Assembly: GCA_027592105.1 (NCBI GenBank)
Contig: JAQCLA010000048.1
Span: 1 to 12,529 of the forward strand
Length of the DNA stretch: 12,529 nucleotides
DNA from: Pseudomonadota bacterium
Lineage (GTDB): Bacteria; Pseudomonadota; Alphaproteobacteria; Rhodobacterales; Rhodobacteraceae
Direction of reading: 5' to 3'
This document shows positions 6,123-12,529 of this stretch, piece by piece. Each line of letters opens with the position of its first letter. Within the stretch, counting starts at the first letter, position 1. The position numbers and the translations under genes were made by a program. The notes under the pieces are model-generated. The model had not been told where the DNA came from, ran no database searches, and saw only the letters and a program-made list of their open reading frames with translations.

Positions 6123-6898
6123 ATGCTGCCTTGGTCCTTATTATACTGGTGGATGACCGTCAGGCCATGCATGGTCAAATCATCTTCGATCTGGTCAAAT
6201 AGCACATCACCTTGTGAGAACAACGAGGCAAGACCGCCCGTTCCGATGATGCGCATGGGCCGATCATGTTCGCCGCGGATACGATCGCAAATTCCGCGCA
6301 CAAGGCCCACATACCCCCAAAACACACCCGACTGCATGCAGGCAACCGTATTCGTGCCGATCACGCGTTGTGGCTTGGTCACATCGACATGGGGAAGGGC
6401 CGCGGCGGCATGGTGTAGCGCCTCGAGGCTGAGGTTCACACCCGGCGCGATCACGCCGCCCACATAGGCCCCGTCATGGGCCACGACGTCAAAGGTGGTC
6501 GCGGTGCCGAAATCCACCACGATCAGATCGCCGCCATGGCGCTCAAAAGCACCGGCGGTATTGACCAGCCGGTCGGGGCCCACTTGCGTGCCTGCATCCA
6601 CCCGTGGCGCGTGCGGCAATAGGCATTCGGGCTTGCCCACCACCAGCGGGCGACAGTCGAAATAGCGATCGCAGAGAACTCGCAGGTTGAAGACCACCCG
6701 CGGCACGGTCGAGGACAAGATCACCTCGGTAATCGCGATATCGATCTTGTGATGGCCCATCAGGGTCGAGAACCAGACGTAATACTGATCCGCCGTGCGC
6801 TGGTGGTCGGTCGCGGTGCGCAGGGTGCATAGGAACTGCGCGCCATCCCAGACGCTGAAGACCGTATTGGTATTGCCGCAATCGATGCAGAGAAGCAT
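6119..6898 (-). CDS. coaX: Type III pantothenate kinase
   Basis: CoaX phosphorylates pantothenate with ATP, the first step of coenzyme A synthesis; type III enzymes belong to the ASKHA superfamily. With ATG 6898 the product is 259 aa, the family norm. Motifs are CIDCGNTNT (4-12, phosphate loop), GPDRLVNT (107-114, with Asp109 as likely catalytic base), VVDFGTATTFD (127-137), GGVIAPGV (147-154), GTNTVACMQSG (181-191) and IGTGGLA (218-224). The start was chosen because MLLCIDCGNTNT is the usual beginning and a G-rich stretch (GGGGGG, 6906-6911) lies 7 nt upstream. A TTG at 6913, directly after the birA stop, would add five residues (MGGGG) and is less likely. It lies between birA and rnj in one transcription unit, with a 4-nt overlap with rnj. 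Confidence 0.94.
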   Translation of the reverse strand: MLLCIDCGNTNTVFSVWDGAQFLCTLRTATDHQRTADQYYVWFSTLMGHHKIDIAITEVILSSTVPRVVFNLRVLCDRYFDCRPLVVGKPECLLPHAPRVDAGTQVGPDRLVNTAGAFERHGGDLIVVDFGTATTFDVVAHDGAYVGGVIAPGVNLSLEALHHAAAALPHVDVTKPQRVIGTNTVACMQSGVFWGYVGLVRGICDRIRGEHDRPMRIIGTGGLASLFSQGDVLFDQIEDDLTMHGLTVIHQYNKDQGSI

Positions 6899-6913
6899 GC
6901 CGCCGCCCCCCAA

Positions 6914-7675
6914 TCAGAAGAAAATATCGGCCGCCGCGATCGTCTGGCGGCCCTTGGGTGTTTCCAACACGAGTTGGCCCTGCGTGTCTATCTCGACGAA
7001 GGTGCCTGTGATCTCATCACGCATCATTCGTGCGGTAATGTTTTGGCCGATGCGCGAGGCGTTTTGTAGCCATGCGCTGCGGATCGGGCCAAAGCCATGG
7101 GTGGTGAACTGCGCCTCCCAGCGGGCGAAATGCTGGGCGAGATGGGTCAGAAAATCTTCGGGTGTGATGGTGATACCTGTCTCGCCGAAAAGGCTGACCG
7201 GGGCCAGCGCACCCGCCTCGAGCAGGGCTGTATCGGGCGTGGCGGCGAGATTGACGCCGATCCCGACGACCAGCGCATCGACACGCCCGGCTGCACCGCT
7301 GCTTTCCAGCAAGATCCCGGCCAGTTTGCCGCCGTTGAGCAGCACATCATTGGGCCATTTCAGCGTGAAGACCTCAGCCCGGCCCGTGACCGCGACCAAG
7401 GCATCGCGCAGCGCCAGTGCCGCCACGAAAGACCTGAGTGCGGCTTGCGCGGGTGGCCCAGCCGGGCGCATCACAAGCGAGGCGGCGAAATTACCCGCAG
7501 GCATGGCCCAAGCCCGCCCGCGCCGCCCGCGCCCAGCGGTTTGCGCCAGCGCGCAGATCCATGTGGGCGCGGTCAAAGCGGCAGCCCGGCGCGCGCCTTC
7601 GGCCATGGTGCTGTCGGTCTCGGGCAGGATCAGCCGATCCACACCCGCAGGCCAATCTTGGCGATCAGCGGACAA
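6914..7675 (-). CDS. birA: Biotin--[acetyl-CoA-carboxylase] ligase, no DNA-binding domain
   Basis: This enzyme makes biotinyl-AMP and attaches biotin to the carrier lysine of biotin-dependent carboxylases. With a TTG start at 7675 it has 253 aa. Motifs are ETDSTM (19-24), AQTAGRGRRGRAW (44-56, biotinyl-AMP loop), LKWPNDVLL (105-113), GKLAGILLE (116-124) and GIGVNL (138-143), followed by a small C-terminal domain ending AAADIFF. The N-terminal helix-turn-helix of E. coli BirA is absent, so it should be monofunctional and not a repressor. The start is uncertain: TTG 7675 overlaps nuoN by 11 nt and gives MSADRQDWPAGVDRLILPE; a GTG at 7726 would overlap nuoN by 62 nt and add a 17-residue Arg/Trp-rich extension; a GTG at 7642 would leave only about 7 residues before the PETDST motif. 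No convincing ribosome site is visible, so coupling to nuoN translation is likely. Confidence 0.9.
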   Translation of the reverse strand: MSADRQDWPAGVDRLILPETDSTMAEGARRAAALTAPTWICALAQTAGRGRRGRAWAMPAGNFAASLVMRPAGPPAQAALRSFVAALALRDALVAVTGRAEVFTLKWPNDVLLNGGKLAGILLESSGAAGRVDALVVGIGVNLAATPDTALLEAGALAPVSLFGETGITITPEDFLTHLAQHFARWEAQFTTHGFGPIRSAWLQNASRIGQNITARMMRDEITGTFVEIDTQGQLVLETPKGRQTIAAADIFF

Positions 7676-9113
7676 GCGTTTCGGCCGCCTGCGCCGCCAT
7701 GCCTTCCAACCCCAAAAGGTTGACACCCGGCAACCATGCCAGCGCGATCAGCGCGGCCATCGCCATCAGACCCGCATATTGGACAGGGCCCATGCGCCCA
7801 TCGAGGCCTTCACGCGCTTGGCCGAAATACATCAGATAGACGATGCGCAGATAGTAATAGGCTCCGATGACCGAGGCGATGACACCTGCAATCGCAAGCC
7901 ACGCCATGCCCGCATCAACCGCCGCCAAAAGCACGGCATATTTGCCGAAAAAGCCCACCATCGGCGGCACGCCCGCAAGGCTGAACATCAAGATCAACAG
8001 CGCCAAGGCCTTGGTGCCTTCGCGGCTGGCAAAGGATGACAGCGCGCTGATCTCAGTCACCGGACGGCCATCTTTTTCCATGCTCAGGATAAAGGCGAAG
8101 GTGCCGATATTCATCGTCACATAGATCGCCATATAGATCAGCATGGCGGTGACACCTTGTTCGGTGCCAGACGCCAGCCCCATCAGCGCAAAGCCCATGT
8201 GGCTGATCGAGGAATAGGCCATGAGCCGCTTGATATCGGTCTGCCCGATGGCCGCGACCGCACCCAGAAACATCGAGAACACGGCCAAAAAGGCCACGAT
8301 CTGCTGCCAATCACCGACCGCACCACCGAAGGCGTCATAGACGACGCGCGCAAACAGCGCCATCGCCGCGACCTTGGGCGCGGTGGCGAAAAGTGCGGTG
8401 ATGGGGGTGGGCGCACCCTCATAGACATCGGGTGTCCACATGTGAAAGGGGGCGGCCGACACCTTGAAGGCAAGACCCGCCATCACGAAGACCAAACCGA
8501 ACAACAGACCCAAGGGCATCTCGCCCGCCGTCGCGGTCTCGATAATCCCCGAAAACAGCGTGGTGCCCGCATAGCCATAGGTCAGCGATGCACCGTAAAG
8601 CAAAAGCCCCGAGGACAGCGCGCCAAGGATGAAGTATTTCAGCCCCGCTTCTGTCGAGCGCACACTGTCGCGGCGCAGCGAAGCGATGACGTAAAGCGCC
8701 AGCGATTGCAGCTCCAACCCCATGTAAAGCGCGATCAGATCACCCGCCGAGACCATCATCATCATGCCCACGACCGAGAGCGTCACCAGCACCGGGTACT
8801 CGAAACGCAAGATATCGGCTTTCTGCATGTAGTCGCGCCCGATCAGCAAGACCGCCGCGGCTGAGAGCAAAATGGTGATCTTGGCAAAACGCGCAAAGGC
8901 GTCGTCAACGAACATGCCACCAAAGGCCATGCGCGTGTCATCCGCTGTGACGCCGATGTAGAATGCGGTCACGACAAAGATCAGCGCCGTGCCCGACGTC
9001 AGCGTCGCGGCCATACCATCCTTGCTGGTATAGACAGCCGCCATCAGCGCGCCCATCGCGAAAAGCGCGAGCACGATCTCGGGGATCAGAATGGCAAGGT
9101 CCGCGCCGGTCAT
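7665..9113 (-). CDS. nuoN: NADH-quinone oxidoreductase (complex I) subunit N
   Basis: NuoN is one of three antiporter-like membrane subunits of complex I that translocate protons. The 482-aa product is almost wholly hydrophobic, fitting about 14 membrane helices. The charged residues of the proton path are present: Glu134 in GLELQSLALY, Lys159 in GLKYFILGALSSG, Lys217 in FKVSAAPFHMWTPDVYEG, Lys247 in TAPKVAA and Lys391 in GFFGKYAVL. The ribosome site is excellent: GAGGTGAT (9117-9124) begins inside the nuoM stop region, with 7 nt between AGG and the ATG. It lies 9 nt after nuoM and overlaps the start of birA. Confidence 0.97.
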   Translation of the reverse strand: MTGADLAILIPEIVLALFAMGALMAAVYTSKDGMAATLTSGTALIFVVTAFYIGVTADDTRMAFGGMFVDDAFARFAKITILLSAAAVLLIGRDYMQKADILRFEYPVLVTLSVVGMMMMVSAGDLIALYMGLELQSLALYVIASLRRDSVRSTEAGLKYFILGALSSGLLLYGASLTYGYAGTTLFSGIIETATAGEMPLGLLFGLVFVMAGLAFKVSAAPFHMWTPDVYEGAPTPITALFATAPKVAAMALFARVVYDAFGGAVGDWQQIVAFLAVFSMFLGAVAAIGQTDIKRLMAYSSISHMGFALMGLASGTEQGVTAMLIYMAIYVTMNIGTFAFILSMEKDGRPVTEISALSSFASREGTKALALLILMFSLAGVPPMVGFFGKYAVLLAAVDAGMAWLAIAGVIASVIGAYYYLRIVYLMYFGQAREGLDGRMGPVQYAGLMAMAALIALAWLPGVNLLGLEGMAAQAAETLVR

Positions 9114-9122
9114 CGGATCACC

Positions 9123-10667
9123 TCAGTTATTGGCCGCGACCATCGCGTCGGCGGCATGGGCCGCCAGCGCGATGTCGTAGGTGGAAACAAGCGCCGCGAC
9201 CGAGGGGCCGATCATATCGGTCACAAGGCTGGGATAGACGCCAAGGAGCAGTGTCATGACAATCAGCGGTGCAAAAATCGCCCGCTCACGCCGATCCATA
9301 TCGGTGATGGATTTCAGGCTTTCCTTGATCAAATCGCCGAATACGACCCGGCGGTAAAGCCAAAGCGCATAGGCCGCCGACAAGATCACACCGGTGGCCG
9401 CCAAAACGCCGACCCAAGTGTTGACTTGGAACACACCGATCAGCGTCAGGAATTCACCGACGAAACCGCTTGTCCCCGGCAGGCCGACATTGGCCATGGT
9501 GAACAGCATGAAGACCGCAGCATAGGCGGGCATCCGCACGACCAAGCCACCATAGGCGTCGATATCGCGAGTATGCATCCGGTCATAGATCACACCCACG
9601 CATAAGAACAATGCACCCGAGATGAAGCCATGGCTGATCATCTGGAAAATCGCACCATCAACGCCCTGCTGGTTGGCGGCGAAAATGCCCATGGTCACGA
9701 AACCCATATGCGCGACCGATGAATAGGCGATGAGCTTTTTCATATCCTCCTGCACCATCGCCACAAGCGAGGTGTAGATGATGGCGATGACCGACAGCCA
9801 CAAAACCAAGGGCGCCATTATGTCGGAGGCCACCGGGAACATCGGCAGCGAAAAGCGCAGGAAGCCGTAGCCGCCCATTTTCAACAGGATCGCGGCCAGA
9901 ACGACGGACCCGGCGGTGGGTGCCTGCACATGGGCATCGGGCAGCCAGGTATGCACCGGCCACATCGGCATCTTAACGGCAAAGCTGGCAAAAAACGCCA
10001 GCCACAAAAGCATCTGCATGCCGCCTGCGATCTGCCAACCCATCAAGGTGATCGGCCCTGCATCGAAGTCATGCGCCAAGAGCGCCACGATATCGGTCGT
10101 ACCCGCATCGACATACATCGCGATCATCGCGACCAGCATCAGAACGGAACCGAGGAAGGTGTAGAGGAAGAATTTGAAGGCCGCATAGATGCGGTCCTTG
10201 CCACCCCAAATCCCGATGATCAGGAACATCGGGATCAGACCTGCCTCGAAGAAAAGGTAGAACAGCACCAGATCCAGCGCCACGAAAACGCCGATCATCA
10301 GCGTTTCCAGCACCAAAAGCGCGATCATGTATTCCTTGACGCGGGTGTTGACGCCCCAGCACGACGCGATGGTGATCGGCATCAAGAAGGTGGTCAACAG
10401 CACGAACAGCACGCTGATCCCATCTACGCCCAGCTTATAGGTCAGCCCAAAGAGCCAAGTGGTTTCCTCGACCAGCTGAAAGCCCGTGTCATTGGGGTCG
10501 AACTCCACCAACAGCGCGAGCGAGATCAAGAAGGTGGCGCTGGTCGCGGCCAAGGCCAAACGCTTGGCGTTGAGCTGTGCCGCCGCATCATCGCCGCGCA
10601 GGAAAACCGCAAGGATGATGGCCGCGATCAGCGGCAAAAAGGTGACGATGGAAAGCAGATTGTCCAT
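9123..10667 (-). CDS. nuoM: NADH-quinone oxidoreductase (complex I) subunit M
   Basis: NuoM is the second antiporter-like proton-pumping subunit in this window. The 514-aa length is typical. It begins MDNLLSIVTFLPLIAAI and keeps the conserved charged residues: Glu141 in FFEAGLIPMFLIIGIWGG, Lys232 in FAVKMPMWPVHTWLPDAH, Lys263 in LLKMGGYGFLRFS and Glu405 in GTSGFVGEFLTL. The signature AYSSVAHMGFV lies at about 315-324. It starts 10 nt after the nuoL stop with a modest upstream GAGA, and ends 9 nt before nuoN, so the three nuo genes form one transcription unit. Confidence 0.97.
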   Translation of the reverse strand: MDNLLSIVTFLPLIAAIILAVFLRGDDAAAQLNAKRLALAATSATFLISLALLVEFDPNDTGFQLVEETTWLFGLTYKLGVDGISVLFVLLTTFLMPITIASCWGVNTRVKEYMIALLVLETLMIGVFVALDLVLFYLFFEAGLIPMFLIIGIWGGKDRIYAAFKFFLYTFLGSVLMLVAMIAMYVDAGTTDIVALLAHDFDAGPITLMGWQIAGGMQMLLWLAFFASFAVKMPMWPVHTWLPDAHVQAPTAGSVVLAAILLKMGGYGFLRFSLPMFPVASDIMAPLVLWLSVIAIIYTSLVAMVQEDMKKLIAYSSVAHMGFVTMGIFAANQQGVDGAIFQMISHGFISGALFLCVGVIYDRMHTRDIDAYGGLVVRMPAYAAVFMLFTMANVGLPGTSGFVGEFLTLIGVFQVNTWVGVLAATGVILSAAYALWLYRRVVFGDLIKESLKSITDMDRRERAIFAPLIVMTLLLGVYPSLVTDMIGPSVAALVSTYDIALAAHAADAMVAANN

Positions 10668-10677
10668 GGATCGTATC

Positions 10678-12529
10678 TCAGCCTCCGGCGCGCAGGCTCA
10701 CCCAGGTGATGAGGAGGACGATCCCCAACACCATGGCGAAGGCATAGGTAAAGATATAGCCGGATTGCGCCCGGCCCGCGAGGCGGGTGATAAAGGGGAT
10801 GACACCCATAGCCAGCCCATTGATCCCGCCATCGATGACAGCGCCGTCACCACGCTTCCACAAAAAGCGGCCAAGCCACTGAGCGGGGCGCAGGAAGAGA
10901 AAATCGTAGATCTCGTCGAAATACCATTTGTTCAGCAAGAACAGGTAGAGATAGCGCTGATTTTCCGCCAAGCGGCGCGGCAGCGACGGGTTGACGATGT
11001 AGAACCAATAGGCGGTCACAAAGCCCAAGATCATGGCAAAGAACGGGCTCCACTTCACCCATTTGGGCACTTCATGGGCTTCGTTCAGAATGTTGTTGTC
11101 GGGGGCGGTATGGATCGCGCCCTCACCCGGCGCGCCAGTCAGGTTGTAATGGGCATAGACCGTGGCCTTGGGTTCGGCACCGTGATCCGCATCAGTGGCA
11201 TCATGACTTTCCTCGACCGCATAGGGCACGCCGAAGAAGCGGCCAACCTCATCGGTCTTGCCGAAGAAGGAATTGTACCACACCACACCCGCGAAAACCG
11301 CGCCCACGGCCAGAATGCCCAGCGGCACCAGCATCGTCCAGGGGCTTTCATGGGCATGGTCATGGGTGTGCTTGTTGCCACGCGCCTCGCCGAAGAAGGT
11401 CAGGAACATCAGCCGCCAGCTATAGAAGCTGGTGAACACCGCCGCTACGATCAGCGCCCAGAAGGCATATTGGCCAAGCTGCCCGCCAAAGGCATAGGCG
11501 CTTTCAACCACCGCATCCTTGGAGAAGAAGCCCGCAAACCCGAAATAGGTGGTGGGAATGCCCACGCCTGTGATGGCCAGCGTGCCGATCATCATCGCGG
11601 CAAAGGTGTAGGGGATCTTTTTGCGCAGGCCACCGTAATTGCGCATGTCCTGCTCGTGATGCATCGCATGGATCACGCTGCCTGCACCCAAGAACAGCAT
11701 CGCCTTGAAGAAGGCGTGGGTGAACAGGTGGAACATCGCCACCGAATAGACGCCGACACCGGCAGCCACGAACATGTAGCCCAGCTGCGAACAGGTCGAA
11801 TAAGCGATCACGCGCTTGATATCGTTTTGCACCAGCCCAACGGTCGCCGCGAAAAATGCGGTAGCGGCGCCCAGCACGATGATGAAATTCGTCGCAAAAG
11901 GCGCGTATTCCATCAGGGGCGACATGCGGCAGACAAGGAAAACACCCGCCGTTACCATCGTCGCCGCGTGGATCAGCGCGGAAACCGGCGTCGGCCCTTC
12001 CATCGCGTCGGGCAACCATGTGTGCAAGATCAGCTGGGCCGATTTGCCCATCGCGCCGATGAACAGCAGCATCGCGATGGTGTTGGCTGCGTTCAGCTCC
12101 ATCCCAAGGAAGGGGATGGTCATCTGGCCGAATTCCGCGCCCATCGGCAAGATCACGTCGAACTGAATTGAATCCGACAGCCAGAACAGGCCGAAAATAC
12201 CCAAGAGGAAACCGAAATCGCCAACCCGGTTCACGATGAAAGCCTTCATCGCGGCAGCCCCGGCCGATGGCTTGCGGTAGTAGAAGCCGATCAGGAGATA
12301 GGAGGCGACGCCGACCCCTTCCCAGCCGAAAAACAGCTGCAACAGGTTGTCGGCGGTGACCAGCATCAGCATGGCAAAGGTAAAGAACGACAGATAGGCA
12401 AAGAACCGCGGGCGGTAGCTTTCGCCTTCTTTGAAGTTCTCGTCATGCGCCATGTAGCCGAAGGAATACAGATGCACGAGCGCCGAGACGGAGGTGATCA
12501 CGATCAGCATGATCGCCGTCAGCCGGTCG
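10678..12529 (-). CDS. nuoL: NADH-quinone oxidoreductase (complex I) subunit L, N-terminus outside window
   Basis: NuoL is the most distal antiporter-like subunit of complex I and carries the long transverse helix. The frame stays open to the window edge, so the ATG at 12510 is internal; the residues before it (DRLTAI) continue the family pattern. Glu in FFGWEGVGVASYLLIGFYY corresponds to E. coli Glu144, so about 74 residues are missing. Other family stretches are FIVNRVGDFGF, HTWLPDAMEGPTPVSALIHAA, VQNDIKRVIAYSTCSQLGYM and FFKAMLFLGAGSVIHAMHHEQD. Between two late helices is a His-rich loop (KHTHDHAHESP, about nt 11350-11380), then a long hydrophilic segment (about nt 11050-11270) before VPKWVKWSPFFAMILG. 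These make it longer than E. coli NuoL (613 aa): about 690 aa in full. The C-terminus ends VSLRAGG, 10 nt before nuoM. Confidence 0.97.
   Translation of the reverse strand, partial: DRLTAIMLIVITSVSALVHLYSFGYMAHDENFKEGESYRPRFFAYLSFFTFAMLMLVTADNLLQLFFGWEGVGVASYLLIGFYYRKPSAGAAAMKAFIVNRVGDFGFLLGIFGLFWLSDSIQFDVILPMGAEFGQMTIPFLGMELNAANTIAMLLFIGAMGKSAQLILHTWLPDAMEGPTPVSALIHAATMVTAGVFLVCRMSPLMEYAPFATNFIIVLGAATAFFAATVGLVQNDIKRVIAYSTCSQLGYMFVAAGVGVYSVAMFHLFTHAFFKAMLFLGAGSVIHAMHHEQDMRNYGGLRKKIPYTFAAMMIGTLAITGVGIPTTYFGFAGFFSKDAVVESAYAFGGQLGQYAFWALIVAAVFTSFYSWRLMFLTFFGEARGNKHTHDHAHESPWTMLVPLGILAVGAVFAGVVWYNSFFGKTDEVGRFFGVPYAVEESHDATDADHGAEPKATVYAHYNLTGAPGEGAIHTAPDNNILNEAHEVPKWVKWSPFFAMILGFVTAYWFYIVNPSLPRRLAENQRYLYLFLLNKWYFDEIYDFLFLRPAQWLGRFLWKRGDGAVIDGGINGLAMGVIPFITRLAGRAQSGYIFTYAFAMVLGIVLLITWVSLRAGG

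Noticed and set aside
4464..6467. Very long open frame (667 codons) on the plus strand opposite rnj and coaX
   Set aside because: It is exactly antisense to two genes with complete catalytic motifs. Its translation is rich in His, Asp, Gln and Arg with no recognisable domain, as expected for the shadow of GC-rich codons.
6795..8039. Open frame of 414 codons on the plus strand opposite coaX, birA and nuoN
   Set aside because: It crosses three recognised genes on the other strand and has only Ala/Arg/Ser-rich low-complexity sequence.
10486..12171. Long open frame (561 codons) on the plus strand opposite nuoL and nuoM
   Set aside because: It is antisense to clear membrane subunits. The predicted protein is His/Gln/Arg-rich without membrane segments or motifs, so it is a compositional artefact.

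Overview
The window looks like ordinary chromosome from a GC-rich alphaproteobacterium, most likely Rhodobacterales (Roseobacter/Rhodobacter type). The reasons are the order nuoL-nuoM-nuoN-birA-coaX-rnj, an RNase J together with a type III pantothenate kinase, a DEAD-box helicase with a long basic/acidic tail, and a full CtrA-type box. This assignment comes from remembered family and synteny knowledge, not from a search. I see no tRNA, rRNA, CRISPR array, insertion sequence, phage gene or integration site.

The left part (1-4368) is transcribed rightward. It starts inside prfC (peptide chain release factor 3, N-terminus outside the window). A small VOC/glyoxalase-fold protein with its own candidate promoter follows, then a short lipoprotein of unknown function, then a DEAD-box RNA helicase. 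The 141 bases ahead of the lipoprotein gene are the most structured non-coding DNA here: a C9 run forming a G-quadruplex motif on the minus strand, a 6-bp hairpin and a perfect CtrA-type box TTAA-N7-TTAAC, all within 37 bases. The helicase leader holds a candidate promoter, a 9-bp direct repeat and two inverted repeats.

A strong bidirectional terminator (4373-4408) separates this part from the leftward right part (4446-12529). Read in its own direction, that part is nuoL (N-terminus outside the window), nuoM, nuoN, birA, coaX and rnj. Gaps are 10 nt or less up to nuoN; birA overlaps nuoN, coaX starts at or just after the birA stop, and coaX/rnj share ATGA. This is the distal end of a complex I operon: three antiporter-like proton-pumping membrane subunits, then biotin-protein ligase, the first enzyme of CoA synthesis, and the RNA-decay nuclease RNase J.

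Functionally the window combines respiration (complex I), cofactor supply (biotinylation, CoA), RNA turnover (RNase J and a DEAD-box helicase, convergent on one terminator) and translation termination (RF3). I found no convincing new multi-gene system. The least explained items are the lipoprotein with its His/Cys cluster and the DNA just upstream of it.
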